Shown piece after piece: positions 22,201-34,602 of a stretch of 64,000 bases of DNA. The notes beneath the pieces were generated by a model. The model was given only the letters and a program-made list of their open reading frames with translations. It ran no database searches and was not told the DNA's origin. The stretch is from the NCBI GenBank assembly GCA_963556145.1, contig OY744461.1, forward strand, positions 2,914,001 through 2,978,000, in the 5' to 3' direction. The stretch is from Hygrocybe punicea (lineage: Eukaryota > Basidiomycota > Agaricomycetes > Agaricales > Hygrophoraceae). The position numbers and the translations under genes were made by a program. Every line of letters starts with the position of its first letter. Positions within the stretch are counted from its first letter, which is position 1.

Positions 22201-23575
22201 GTTGCTCGCATATTCCGCAGTCAAGGACTGGGATATCCAGCAGATGGATATCAAAGGCGCATACCTTAACGGTTGGGTGAAGGAGGAGCTGTACATGAAG
22301 CAGCCGGCGGAATTTGAGGACGGAACCGGATGGGTTTGCCGCCTCATACGCCCTATATATTGTCTCAGGCAAGCCGGAAACGTATGGAACACGGATTTCA
22401 ATAACACGATGAAGGAATTTCGTTATACGAGATTATGGACCGACTCCTGCATGTACTACTATCGGGAAGGCGAAAACTTTTCCATTGTACTCGTATGGGT
22501 CGATGACCTCACGGCTTATGCAAACAACCGAGCGATAAATCAGCGGGTAATCAACCAGCTAAAGGAAAAATACATGGTAACGGTCATCGGAAAGCCAACG
22601 TTACTGCTTGGAATCCATATCAAACGAGACCACCAACAACAGAAAATCACCCTATCACAAAGCCGCTATATCCGGAAGATCCTCGCGAAGGCCGGAATGA
22701 AGGATGCCAAGCCGGTATCAACCCCGATGGACCAGAACGTGGTCCTACGAATAAACGAAAATGAAACCGACGAGAGTGAGCGGAAACGCACCTCAATTGA
22801 GTATGCAACACGAGTCGGAGAGCTCTTGTATGCTGCTGCGCACGCAACAAGACCCGATATCATGTATGCAACTGTAACCATTGCACAATTCACACGGAAC
22901 CCGAGTCCGGAACACTGGACAGCACTTAAAAGGATATTCCGCTACCTAAAGGGAACGATGGATTACGAACTAACGTATGGCGGAAAGGACCAACGGATTA
23001 CGACAGAAACCGTTCATTACGTTGATGCCGATTGGGGATCCAACCCGCACCGGAAATCCATTAGCGGATATGTGTTCATGATTGCAGGGGGAGCCGTGGC
23101 TTGGAGCTCAAAGAAGCAAAGCACGATTGCATTGTCAACGGCCGAAGCGGAATATGTTGCCGCTACTCATGCCACAAAACAGCTAATCTGGCATAGAAAC
23201 TTGTTGAAGGAATTGGACCTACGGTCAGACGAAACATCGATTTTACGATCCGACAATCAGGCCACGATTGCTATATCGCACAACCCGGAATTCCACGCGT
23301 GGACGAAGCACATAGATATCAATCTACATTTCCTACAAGATCACGTCGCGTCTGGTATTCTCAAAGTCACGTATATTCCTTCTGAAGAAAATCTAGCAGA
23401 CATATTTACAAAAGGGTTACCTCGCCCGCTTCACGCAAAGTTCACAGCCGAACTTGGTCTATTGACCGGAGAGGAACGGGAAAGAGCGGAACATGTAACA
23501 GAATACATGGACGATGTTTACCGTGACCCGGAACGAGTCGAAGAGTATTTGACCAAGGGGGAGTGTTGGGAATAG
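19298..23575 (+). pseudogene. Copia Gag-Pol, one frame with five nonsense codons
   Basis: A single 1,426-codon frame with no frameshift. Gag opens with a UBN2-like domain (LLKGNNWMLWKRQM) and has a zinc knuckle CFNCHKKGHMAKDC at about 20020. The protease site reads WLLDSRTTSH, where copia proteases normally have DSGAT. The pre-integrase zinc segment (HCLYGHIG, CEACIQAKQ) begins at about 20650. The integrase core has SDVWGPA and HGTAERFN, but its second acid lies in WFNNGKEL, i.e. Asn at the position normally Asp. RT has WVDDLTAYANN, and RNase H has STAEAEYVA and DNQATI. Stops: TAA 19724, TGA 20144, TGA 20273, TGA 20582, TAG 21824. Every stop and both active-site changes are explicable by C-to-T or G-to-A transitions. 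Not functional as it stands. Confidence 0.9.
23554..23563 (+). promoter_or_regulatory. Polypurine tract
   Basis: AAGGGGGAG immediately before the 3' LTR, the plus-strand primer position. It overlaps the last coding codons of Gag-Pol. Confidence 0.8.
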
Positions 23576-23806
23576 TGGCTGAATAGTTGCGGAAAGGATT
23601 AGTAATCTGTATCACGTGACCCCAGAACTCAAACATACCCGTCCGATGAATAATGCTGAAGCGCAGCATGTATTCTACTCACCACAGGAAACTTCTAGTA
23701 GATTTAGCTAGTAGTATAAAAACCCTCTCAGAGAGAGGCAAATATAATTCATTCCACACAAAATATCTTAGCGGTCAACAACCACTGCAAACTATATATT
23801 CCAATA
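23564..23806 (+). repeat. 3' LTR of the copia element
   Basis: 243 bp, about 96-97% identical to the 5' LTR by eye. Most differences are transitions. Confidence 0.9.
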
Positions 23807-23908
23807 GAATTAAAAGAAAAAAAAGGAACAGGAGGAGAAAGGCAATGAAGCTGTGCAGAATGAATGAAAAGAGTTTTTCAACTTTGAAAAAGAATTTAGA
23901 GAAAAAGG

Positions 23909-26900
23909 TACTGCTGTTCCGGCCCGGCCTCAAAGCCATGAGCCGGCCAGGCCAGGCCCTTATAAGCCAAGCCCAGCCGGGCCGTAGTGACAGCTTTTGG
24001 TGGCTTACGGCTCGGCCTGGGTGTTTGCGAGCTGCAAGCCAGGCCATCAGGCCACGGCCTGGTACTCATAATTAATTAATATAATATATTTATCCATTCT
24101 GCTGTTGCAACTTCCCTGTCACCCAATGGCTGAAGCACGACAAAACCCTGTCCCAGCCATTATCTTTACCCGCGGTGTCACTTTTACCCCATCTCGTTCT
24201 TCTGCTACTAACCTCACCTTGCAAGATGCCACCCACTATCAAGGACATCAAGCTCCTTGTCAAGAAAATAACGACGCTCTTGAACTCCTTACCTCCCTCT
24301 GTTCCGAAGGGAAATACAAAAGACAAGATCTGGTCTGTCATGTTGAGACCGGAAGGTGAAACCGCATTTGAAACATTCAATAAACGCTTTGATGCCCTTT
24401 TTGCCGAGGATTGTTGCAACTCGGAAGGCCGACTGCACTATATCTGCCAAGGAAAAAGTGGGATGGGTATGGTCTGCTCATATCTTAAGAAAATCGACTG
24501 GCCTCAAGACTTCCCGCTTGAACTTGTTGAAATAAAACTGAAATGCTTGGCCGCCGAACTCAGCCATCTCATGTACACTCTCAAGTCACCCTCATTTACT
24601 TTGCAAACTAACGACCACTTATCAGTGAAACTAACCTCGACGAGCCCAAAACCACATGCCATATCAATCCTGCGTCAAAACTCCAGGATGCCGATAACAT
24701 TGAACAGGCCGAGCTCTCGTTTCAGCGCCGGGCTGTGGAGGATTTCCACACACACCGTGATCAAGTGGATCCCCCGCAAACAGAGGCTCCACCTGCACCT
24801 CCGTCTCCACCCAGCCGGTGTACATCAAGTCCAGCGCCTCAGTCGTCTGAGGTGCTTGTCCCACAACCGAAGCACCCAATCACTGTTGTTGAGAGCGATG
24901 AAGAGGTTTCGGATGGTGTCCAACCAAAGCACCATATGTATCACCCAATTGAAATTGATTTTACTCATTCTCATTGTCACTACAGCCAAAAAGAAACAAA
25001 CCACGTTAGGAAATCCAACTGCCACCAATCACGATGGTCTTTTGATGGACGTGGATGTACAGGACATCAGCAATGAGGATGCAGATGCACCTTCATGTGA
25101 AGACAGGCAACGCGATGTTGATCGGTTTTTTCAGCCGGCTGTGTCAAAGGAAATGAACGGCAAGCAGAAGAAATACAGGGTGTGCAAGTTATGTCCGTGA
25201 GTAATGATGTTCGTTGATACTATTTGGTACAAGAAATTGGTATAATAGTAACCAAAAAATGTTGGTTGACGAGGTAACAACTTTACGGTGCCATTTGGAA
25301 GTGGCTCATTCGGTGAGTGAGAAGCACCTGACAAGCTTGCGAAGTTTCTCATGTCAATTCAGGGAAAATACAGAAATTGGGCCAAGACCGCCCAATTCGA
25401 ATCAAAGTTACCTGGTGACATCAAAAAACGCAAAGCAGCCACTGAGCAGATTGCGCGCACCCTGGACCGTGACCTTAAGGAGAAGAAACTGTCCAAGTGT
25501 GTCCTCCCTTACTCGGATAAACATTTTCGTCAAGCTGCGGTTGAATGGCTGGTTGCGACGGATCAGCCTATCCAAGCCCTTGAACATCCAAAGTTCCAGG
25601 AGATGGTTGATATTGCATCTCAGGCAACAAAGGGAGTCAAGATCCCTGGTCGCAAAGTAATGCACGCAGACATCAAACGGACATTCAATGAGCACCTCAA
25701 GAAACTAAAGGCCCAACTTAATGTGTGTGCGTCACAAAACCCTATGTATTATATCTGATTTTGTTCAGGGTCCGACTGTCGTGGGTGAGGTTAGCCTGAC
25801 ATGTGATGCCTGGCAAGCAGGCAATAGCGACGGCTACTTTGCAGTTACCGGACATTGAATTGATGAGACAGAAGCTGGCAAATGGGAACTCAAGAATGCC
25901 CTACTTGGCTTCACGCGGGTCAACAATGCACATAACGGTATTCGATTAGGCCAAGTGTTATTCAAGATTGTCAAATGTGTCGGGATTGAGCATAAGGTAT
26001 GTCCCTTCTATGGACTACTTCATGCGTTGATCTGGTGCTACAGATTGGTCATATCACATGCGACAACGCCTCAAATAATTCTATGATGCTAGAGGAGTTT
26101 GCTACACGCATCAAAGGGGCCAGCGGGAAGAAATATAATTGGAAAAGGAGGAAAATCAAGTGAGTTGTGTGTCGGCCTAACCCAGTGACCTCACTTTCGC
26201 TTATCAATGTATATACAGTTGCCTCGCACATGTTATTAACTTAGCAACCCAAGCGCTCATTGGGACCTTTAGTAAAGCTCCGCATTTCGACCCCAAGAAC
26301 CCAGACGCTCATATTCCGATTGATCGCGATGAGGTAGGCTTAGTGAGGGCAATTGTTGTCAAGGCATGTATCTGGTGATGATTGGTATGACAACGTTGAT
26401 TGAGCCACTCATCAGGAACAGTCATCTTCGAAACACAAAGAAATGTGGAAGACCATTCTAACCAAAGCCAATGTCCCGCACCCCATCCAGCTTAAGATCA
26501 ATATGAAAGTACGGTGGTCATCCACCTACGTCATGCTTGACCATGCGGAATGTCACAAAGCAGTATGTCTCTGATTCCACCTGATTCCTGTTTGCTATTG
26601 ATGATACCCGTAGTCCATCGACAACTTTGTTGATGAGTTACGCTGGGAGGAAGTTGAAACCGCAAAACGGGACAAAATCTGTGAACTGAAGCTTAGCAGT
26701 GAGGAATGGGAACGAGTTAGAGTTTTTTTAGGCCTTCTGAGTGTACATTGCTCTAGATAACCATCTATATTTGTGACTTGATACCATTTCAGCACGCCGA
26801 CAATGCACAACAATCATTCTCCTCCAGCAAAGTCCCAATGCTCCATTTTGCTATCCTCGCGCTCGAAGCATTACATAAAGCCTGGTCATCTCGTGCCGAA

Positions 26901-28014
26901 CGGCCAAAATACGAGAGATTTGCCGCAGCACTACAGGCTGGATGTGTGAAGATTGACCAGTATTATGAGAAAACCACAGACTCACCGGCATACATTGTGG
27001 CCATGGGTGAGTCTGTCTTTTTTTCGCTGCCCTGCTGCCCCCGACATTTGTCAGTTCTCGATCCAAGAGAGAAGCTTGGATATTTTAAAAAGCATTGGCC
27101 TGTGGACCTGCAAGCCGACGTCTTACAGTGTGTTGAAGATGTAGTGAGTCCTTGTTTGATGTGTCGGTGATGATTTATTGACCACCTTTAATCAGTTCAA
27201 AGAACATTATACAACATCGCCAACTAATTCCACCACGAAATCAACACCGTCAATGAAAAGCAAACTTGGCACACTCCTCTGTGAGCTTAGTGATGAGGAA
27301 GGCCCAACTGATGACGAGCAGGAAAATTTGCCCAGCGATCCCAAGTGGCCCTGGTTACGTGACTTCCGCAGTTACCTGGATACTATCGAGCATGTGCCAG
27401 ATGGCTGGACCACTGTCGAGTGGTGGGGGGTAGGTTGAACCCAACATCTTATCTTATTCAAACTAAGTGAATCCTTGTAGGTCAATGGCCATCGCTATCC
27501 AGCTTGGGTTCCTGTAGCCCGGAACTATTTGGCAATTATGGCATCGTCGGTCTCAAGTGAGCGTGCATTCTCCCATGGTGGTATTACAATCAGCAAACGC
27601 CGCAGCTGTTTGAAAGGAGACATTGTTGAGGCTTTACAATGTATTAAGTGTGCGATACGAAATGATCTACTCTTTCAGGAGCAAGCACCCTTGTCGGCAT
27701 TGGAAGCAGAATTGGAAGCTGGTTATGGCTTTGGTGAGGATGATGGGGATACAGATGACTCAGGTGATGTGTTGCCGGTTGATGATGAAGATGAGCCTAT
27801 GTCCGACATAGAGTAGCATCCCTTGTGCCTCAATAAACAAACCTTGCCTGTTCGCTGGGTAGTAAGGCTAGAAAGCCATGGCCTGAGCCGGGCCAAGCCA
27901 GGGCCAAGCCATGGTTGATGGCTTTGGCTTGGCTAGAAGTTTCACAAAGCCGGAGCCCCTTCAGGCCGGGCCAAAGCCGCCAAAGCCAGGCCAAGCCAGG
28001 CTGGAACAGCAGTA
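23909..28014 (+). mobile_element. Complete autonomous-type hAT element
   Basis: Exact 8-bp duplication GAAAAAGG (23901-23908, 28015-28022). Terminal repeats are TACTGCTGTTCC at both ends. Subterminal regions (23920-24065, 27860-28000) are packed with GGCCAGGC/GCCTGGCC repeats, typical of hAT transposase-binding zones. The interior holds a multi-exon transposase in the same orientation. It starts 97 bp beyond the copia target duplication. Confidence 0.95.
24225..27816 (+). pseudogene. hAT transposase, multi-exon, nearly intact
   Basis: The N-terminal frame from about 24225 (MPPTIKDIKLLVKKITTLL) is followed by a region whose frame shifts at about 24700. A BED-type zinc finger is split by an intron: KYRVCKLCP at 25190 and LRCHLEVAHS at about 25290. 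The helical region is at 25351-25757 (FESKLPGDIKKRK). Catalytic-domain exons include SLTCDAWQAGNSDGYFAVTG, ITCDNASNN, CLAHVINLATQ-type and KINMKVRWSSTYVMLDHA segments. YLDTIEH and WW precede the C-terminal dimerisation domain (27480-27700) with YPAWVPVARNYLAIMASSVSSERAFSHGG motifs, then an acidic tail and stop at 27816. A TGA at about 25858 replaces a codon after VTGH (a TGG-to-TGA change would do it). Introns of about 50 nt are left between exons. Exact splice sites were not all fixed. Confidence 0.85.
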
Positions 28015-28285
28015 GAAAAAGGGAACAATGCTGCATGGAAAGGATGGGAACATTGTCAGGCTGCACCAAATTGCAAAAAAAGGCAATGAAGCTGTATGGG
28101 CTGAATGAAAATGTAATCCAACTGAAGAAAAAAAGAAAACCCAAAGTGAAAACTAGCTGATGGATGAGCCAAGACAGTCCACGCAAAGATACTGCAAACC
28201 TTTGTAGTCAACAATGAGACCCTCAGGCATTGAGAAGGGGAGATTCAGCTTGAATAATTTGAAAAGACATCATCCATCATGAGTA

Positions 28286-30010
28286 AGCTTTTTTTTTTTT
28301 GGGGGTCAATTTTATTGTCCTGCAGGGCTAGATCCTATGTTGGACATTACATGTAAGGCATGATGTAGTACATGAATGTGAATAGCTAAGTGTAAAATTT
28401 CTGACAATTGTCTGAACTCAGCTTGTGAATGCAACCACGACAAAGTAAGTTCCCTGTGGTCCCAGCATATCCAATGCTGTTTTAGTCACCTGGCCTGAGA
28501 GAGAGAGTGCCCAGTAGTCACTAGTATGGGTATGGTGCAGTGGGGTCTGGGCCGATTAAGTGCTTGGCCATCAGGACAGTCATGCACAGAAGGGATAGCA
28601 CCACTGGGGAGGGAGGAGGTGGGGCGATGTCAGTTGGGTGGGAGTGCAGGATGTGGGGGTGTTCTTTGGTTGCAGGTCTGGGGTCATATCGTGAGTGATT
28701 GTCAGTGTCAGTGTGATGGTGTATTGATCATTTTCTTGTGGGAGGGAGTGTGGTGGGTATCTCGATGTGAGTGAGCGAGTGTGTAGTTAGGTAAAGGGAG
28801 TGTGCTGTGGGATTCATCAGTTAGATGTAGTGTGGGGAGTGAAGGTCACTGAATAAATCTTTTAGCCTGCCTGTGTGTTGCATGTATTTTATTAGTTCTG
28901 TGATTCCTCTTGGTTCGTTGAGAAGGTAAGTGAGGGAGGTGGCATGTGTTCTAAGCACATTTACTACTGCATGGCATGGTGCTCTGTAGCAGGGGCATTC
29001 GAAGAGGAAGTGATGGATGGTCTCTGTAGCCTGTTTGCATTTAGGACATGCATCGGTGTCAGATCTCCTTATCTTGTGTAAGCACACATTACGGGGGAGG
29101 TGGGTGGTGTGAATCTGTGTGATCAGACTGGTCTGGGGGCATGTTAAGTTAGCTGATGATTTTAGGAATTTGCTAATGGGGAAGTTCGGGTCTATGTGTG
29201 TAAAGCAGATAGATCAAACTCTCCTTCCATTGTTGAATTAGGTATTTGTTGAAGGTTGACTTGAGGGCTGAGGTGTTGGATGGTAGGGGATGTGTATGGA
29301 GGGGGGGCAGTAGGAAGTGACATGGACTGGTGAATCCCCTTGCTGCTCTCTTAGCTTCAGTGTTGACTTTCTCATTGCCCTTGACACTGGTGTGACTTGA
29401 AATCCATTTGATAGTGATGGTGAGTAGGTGATTGGTGTTGATAAGTTGCTGTGCCACCTTGCAGAAAGTGTTTAGTATGCTGTCCTGAGTGGGCACTGTT
29501 TGAGGTTAGGGTGTGGATGGTGGTCTGGCAGTCTATATAAATAGAGACATTACATAGTGTAGATTCATGGCTTAAGAGGTGTAGTACTAGGGTGCCTGCT
29601 ATGTTCTCCGCTTCTACATTGTGGTGGTCTTCGCTGGATCCAAGGTGAAATTGCAGGATTTTGGGTCATGTTCACCCCATTCTGTATAGTATAGCTGCCA
29701 CTCCTACTCCCCCATTGATGGTGGAGCTGTTGGTGTATATTTTTATGTTGGCATTGTTGGCATCATGTAGCCTGATGGAGTCTTCTCTTGTGGCTCAGAT
29801 GGAGGTGTGGAGTGTGGGGCACATATCCAGGTGTCGGGGGGTTGGAAGGATTGGCTCTACATCATCTGGGTCAATGCAATAAAGATGAGTGAGTAGGTGA
29901 AGGGGGGATTTATGCTTGGAAACAAGGTGTCTGGTGCATTGTCTTATAGGTTTGTGCAGGGGGTGTGATGCTGGTAGGGCTGCCATCCTGACGATTGATC
30001 TGTGACAAAA
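28286..30010 (-). mobile_element. 3' half of a Tad-like LINE, 5'-truncated
   Basis: On the minus strand the element ends in a poly(A) tail, seen as a T run at 28288-28299. Its 3' untranslated region is about 28300-28840. Above it, decayed frames give an RNase H region (TIKWISSHTSVKGNEKVNTEAKRA in part, about 29400) and the C-terminal knuckle DTDACPKCKQATETIHHFLFEC (about 29060-28980), ending RLKDLFSDL. Several stops and frameshifts are present. The same 3' end recurs at 48.7-50.0 kb, including the segment around GACCTGRCC near the 3' end. The upstream limit near 30010 is by loss of recognisable frame. Confidence 0.75.
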
Positions 30011-30058
30011 ATTTCTGCATCAGTAAGTCGATAGGGAGGATGTCAGCATGAAGGTCAA

Positions 30059-30724
30059 TGTTAGAGGCATGCAAGTAACTCTGGATGAAACAGAGTTAGT
30101 CAGAGGACCAGAGGTGCGAACTCTTGAAGTAGTTTAGCTCCTTCCTTAAGTCGTACTGAGTAGGCACAAAGCGGACAGAGCTGAGTTAGTCCAGAGATTT
30201 GGACTAAAGATGGAGACTAATAATGAGCTTTAAGGTGAAGCCTTTAAGTTTGAGAATGAGGGGTACTCAAGTTGATTTTCGGAACGCAGTTACAGGACAT
30301 TGTAGTTCTAACTTATATACTTGGTAAACTAATTGTTATGTCCTTAGTAACATAGAGATAATAAGTACTCCAGAAGGGGAACTGGAGTTCGGAGAAGGAT
30401 AAAAGGAATAAAAGGTTGCTATGTACAGTGACAAGTAAACAAAGGGAAGGAATGGATAGGAGTCCAGAGAAATGGAGATGAAGAAGAATAGAGTATATCA
30501 AGGAAAGGAACAATAACGTATGCAAGAGGATAAGATAAGATAAAGGGGCAGAAAAGTCCAGAGCGGTGGAGAGGTCCTGAGGGACCTCTCAGGGTGCTCA
30601 CACAGGAATCAAGTGGAAACGGTCTGGATGTCGAAGGATGAGACTGTCTACTACATCAGGAAGCCTACTGACTAAGGTCAACCATGGGAACTGGGCATGT
30701 GACAGCCCAGGCACATCTACTACA
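30059..30724. mobile_element. LTR-like segment
   Basis: Begins TGTTAGAGGCATGC, ends GGCACATCTACTACA, about 666 bp, without coding capacity. The last 80 bp match the scrap at 7870-8019. No matching 5-bp flanks (GTCAA versus AGTGC), so it may be one LTR of a larger broken element continuing to the right rather than a clean solo LTR. Confidence 0.5.
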
Positions 30725-33030
30725 AGTGCCCCTCCTCCTCATGGCGACGCCCTCATTGCCAACAGCTAACAAACAGAAAACAAAAACCAAACAAAACTGA
30801 CCAAAAACAATCTCCAAATCACAACTCCCAGTCCCTCAGAATGCCCCAAGTCGCAGTTGAGGCCTTATATCGTGAAGCGGGACAGTATTGTCCTCCAAAA
30901 CCAATCGCGGCGCAGGGTGTGGGTTCTCATAGTCCATGAATAGGCTGGGTGGTTGTGCATAGGTAAATAGATATGGGATGATGTCGTGGGGCAGTGTGTA
31001 GACAGTGTTCAAATGGGATGAGCAAAACCGGGTTGAGGGAGAGCAGTGAGAAGCTGAAAAGAGAACTAAGGGAACAAAGAGAATATGTACTGGGCGCTAG
31101 AGCGGGCACCAGCATTGAGGAATCTCTTCACGTGGAACTCTGGGAAGCAGTTGCGAGGCTGCAGGGGGCCTCGTGAAGCTGCAAGGGCCAGGGATGCAAA
31201 ATGTGGGGGCCACGAATTGATGGCGCGGCAAAGGGCGGTGGGGCCTGGAAAGCGGTGGGCCAGGTGAGCGGGGTGGTCCACAGCATCAGGCGCGGGTGCA
31301 GCGAGCTACACAAGTGGGTGTGTGGCCGTTTCTGCAGGAAAGCGGGGCTTTTTGTGCTGGGAAGCGGGCATGTGGTGGTAGTGTTTTAAAGTCCAGTCAG
31401 GTCCGGTTTTTTGCCTTTTTTGGACATTAACCGGGACTGGACCAGTTGCCTTATTTTCTGAAAACTCAAAAAACTGGACCAAACCTAAGACAACCGGTTG
31501 CCATCGGTTTTTTTCGGTCCATTAACCAGTCCAAACTGGTCTTAACTACAACCAGTTAATAACCAGTCCAGACCGGTTTTACACCAGGTCTGGACCGGTC
31601 TTCGCATTTGCAAGTTACAACTGCAGTGACATTGTAATCTACACAGGTACTAAATCAGGCATATCCTCTTCGTCATCATCTGTCCACTCAACATCCCACT
31701 CAGACTCAAGGGGCTGAATCGGAGAGGTGCCTCTGTGTTTCCATAGTTCAGATAGGCACAGTTGTGACTTGTGTAACACATACCTCTCCATGTTGAGCTC
31801 GTTCAGCATGACTGAATTATCATTTGTATTGTCTGAAATAATGTGGCCTTGGATACCCACCTCAAGCTACACTGCCATCAGTTGTGTCCAAGCAAATGAA
31901 AATATTACATATGACAACACAGATAGTGAGAAACTTGACGAGATGAGCACGGAAGGTGTATCCTTCAAGAAACAGGGTGCTTGCAGTATTGTTGGCAGCC
32001 AGCAAAACCAAATCAATTGCACCAGTATCCCTGAGAGCCGTGACATGGGAGTTCACATCCCTGGCAATGTTTGGAAAGCGGGGTGCGATGTTCTGCCAAA
32101 GTGGTTCAGTGCCAGATTGTTGGGGTGCATTGAGTACTTACTTTCCACGAAAACAAAACCATGTAGGACCACCATGTAGTTTGGACCCGATAGCTGGCAG
32201 TGCGAAGTGCTTGAGCAACTTCCAGTGCCTCATCATCAACCAGGAAGTCTTTGACGGTGAAATTTGCAGTTAACATTGTGATGGTGCAGCAAGTCGGACG
32301 GAGGGGATGATAGGAAGCATTCACATCAATCCTACATCTATTTAAATGTCAGCACTAAGCGAGCAAAGCAAGCCATGTACCACACATTGCAAACGGAGCT
32401 GAGCAACATCCGTGATTGGAACTCAATGAAGCCTGTGGAACTTGGCCTCGCGTTCATCTGCTAACCATTGTTGCAGTTCGAGTATATGCACGTCGCATTC
32501 CACGTGGAGCTCCTTTTTGGTCTTTCTGGTCTTTGGATTTCATGTTTTTGGTGCCATAACGTAGGTCCGTAGTTTTGTAAGTGATATAAACAGAGAAGTA
32601 GTTGGGGAGTGGAGATAATTCGGGCGCGTGATAAAAACAAAGTGAGACCAAATTCAGAGGTAAGGGAATAAAACAGAGTGAGAAACAAAAGATAACGGAT
32701 ATCAATGATAAATGAGACGGGCGAGGGGAGAGTGTCGATTCTGTTGCGTTTTTCGCACTTTGTTTGCGCATCCTCTTGAGTTCCTGGTTGAATTCCTTCA
32801 ATATTCGAAATTTCGTGTTTGGATCCTTTTGAGATCTGGTCCTACGGGTGCATGGCTCGAATCTCTCTCATCACCACATTGGAGAGGGAATCTCCTGGAG
32901 CTCAGGGGAAAGGCTCAGGAGGAGCCGTGGCTGGGAGGTAGAAGCTGGGAAAACCCTGAATGGATGACTAAGCTACTACAGGAAAGGGAATCTACTGGCT
33001 AAGGGTCTCTGGGGTCCTAGGGCTAGCAGC
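30725..33030. other. Unresolved transposon mosaic
   Basis: At 31379 a hAT-type terminus starts TAGTGTTTTAAAGTCCAG and is followed by GACCGGTT/AACCGGT subterminal repeats to about 31600. This matches the right end of the 1926-3292 element. To its right, minus-strand frames are transposon-like: an acidic C-terminus (ESEWDVEWTDDDEEDMPDL, 31700-31640), VNSHVTALRDTGAIDLVLLA (about 32050) and MKSKDQKDQKGAPRGMRRAY (about 32530). They may be the remains of an autonomous partner of that family. No opposite terminus was found and no intact gene is present. Confidence 0.4.
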
Positions 33031-33504
33031 ACCTGCTGCAATGGCCAGTGTGGAAAGAGATTCAAATGGCCAAAAATGAAAGTAAAGCTGGACGAAGTCA
33101 ACAAGGAACACTCAGTGATGTATTTCCCAAAATCAATGGACCAAAAGATTTCACGCATGAGGGTGTTCTACATGCAGTTTCCACGTTTATTGTGTGTGAT
33201 GATCAGGTAATCAGTTCATGTCCGGAATTTTGGGAAAGTGCATTTTCTAATTATTAACAGTCTTTAGCTGTCGCAAACAATTTCTCATTCACGAATTGTC
33301 TCGTCGCCATGAGACCACGCTCCACTCAAGCTGACCTTCCATCTACCCACGATGTCACGACCTACATTCATAATGAGTTCGTTCAATTGCTCCAGGACTT
33401 CAGAAAAAGCATTTCAGTGAGTGTGAATCTGGCTTGAACAAGAGGCTCCTCCAAGCTCGTATTTCAGACAGCACCAGGCAAGGTTTCTGCCACCCTTGAC
33501 AGTT

Positions 33505-34602
33505 AGGCAATGGCACGGATACTCTGTGGATATGAGAAGCCCGATCCGTATCCATATCCATCAAAATCCATATCCATATCCATCAAAATCCATATCCGTT
33601 GATCTGCCAGGCATGGATTTTCCCACGGATACTTTACCCGTGGATACGGATTATCCATGGGTATGAGTATGGGTAGTATGTAGTATTATAATTATATCTA
33701 GATATTATTATTCTACTAAATATACAGTATATAGTATACTACACTTACATTGGGCACTTGCCAGCCCAGTCTTGTTCTCGTGAACGTCCAAGTCGACACG
33801 TCACATCATCACCGTTGTCGACATGCCATCGCTGTTGTCGACACGCCATCACCGTTGTTGACGTGCCACCGCCGTTGTCAATGCGTCACTGCCGTTGTCG
33901 ATGCGTCGCCGGTGTTGCCATGTTGCTGTCGTTGTCGTTGTCAATGCGATGCCATAGTCAACGCGTCGCCATCCCGGAATGCGTCCTCCCACAGGTCCCT
34001 ACACCTCGCGCGGGCCAGATGCACGTCAATTGTCGTCGTCGTCACCCTCGCGAGGTACACGGGGGGGTCTCTGGTGGGCTTCACACTCGGGGGTAACCTC
34101 GTTCATGAGGGGTGGGGGCGCCGCGTGAGCCCTACACGTCAGTCGACACGTCTGCGCGTGTTTGCGAGGTCCTTGTGTATTCTTCTGTCCTTGTGTATGC
34201 TTCTGTGCTGGAGACCTCGCGAACACGCGTTGATGCGTGTCCACGAGGCGTGGTTGTTGCGAGGCGCGGTTGTTGTGAGGCATCGTCGTTGGGAGGTGTG
34301 GTTGTTGAGAGAGTTAGCCAAAGTCTTAGAGGCTGGGTTGGGGGCACGTACCTGGGCCGTTTGGTGGGCGCACCACCCTCCCAGCCATTCTCCTTCTGTT
34401 GCGTTGATGTTGTTGTCGCGTTCTCGTTGTTGTCGCGATCTGGTGGTGGTTCCTGCTAAAGTAGTTAGTTGTCACTATTGCCATATCCGGCAGTATCCGT
34501 ATCCGTGGGTCCACGGATCTCACTAGTCCCGATCCGTACCCATACCTGCACGGATACGGATACCCACGGATACGGATTTATCCATATCCGTGCCATTGCC
34601 TA
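33505..34602. mobile_element. Non-autonomous hAT element in the hAT transposase
   Basis: Both ends read inward as TAGGCAATGGCACGGATA. Flanks TTGACAGT and TCAACAGT are an 8-bp duplication with two transitions. Subterminal CCATATCCATCAAAAT repeats are followed by GTCGACACGTCA-type tandem sequence. One full palindrome (34003-34056) and two decayed ones (34139-34170, with a 14-bp spacer and right arm kept, and 34214-34249, arms kept but core lost) are inside. No coding capacity. Confidence 0.8.
34003..34056. repeat. Three-box palindrome, copy 7
   Basis: ACCTCGCGC arm, 14-bp spacer, TCAATTGT core (one change), 14-bp spacer, TCGCGAGGT arm; 54 bp. Confidence 0.75.

Larger units (their letters stand above)
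18970..23806 (+). mobile_element. Complete Ty1/copia LTR retrotransposon
   Basis: LTRs lie at 18970-19214 and 23564-23806, starting TGTTGGGAATA and ending TATTCCAATA. They are flanked by an exact 5-bp duplication GAATT (18965-18969, 23807-23811). Domain order is Gag, protease, integrase, reverse transcriptase, RNase H, which defines copia. LTRs differ by about eight substitutions plus a short indel, so the insertion is fairly recent. The coding frame is disabled (see gag-pol entry). Confidence 0.95.

Noticed and set aside
30059..30724. Clean solo LTR
   Set aside because: The 5-bp flanks do not match, so only LTR-like is claimed.
32840..32880. tRNA B-box-like sequence (GGCTCGAATCTC)
   Set aside because: No A box at proper distance and no cloverleaf could be drawn.
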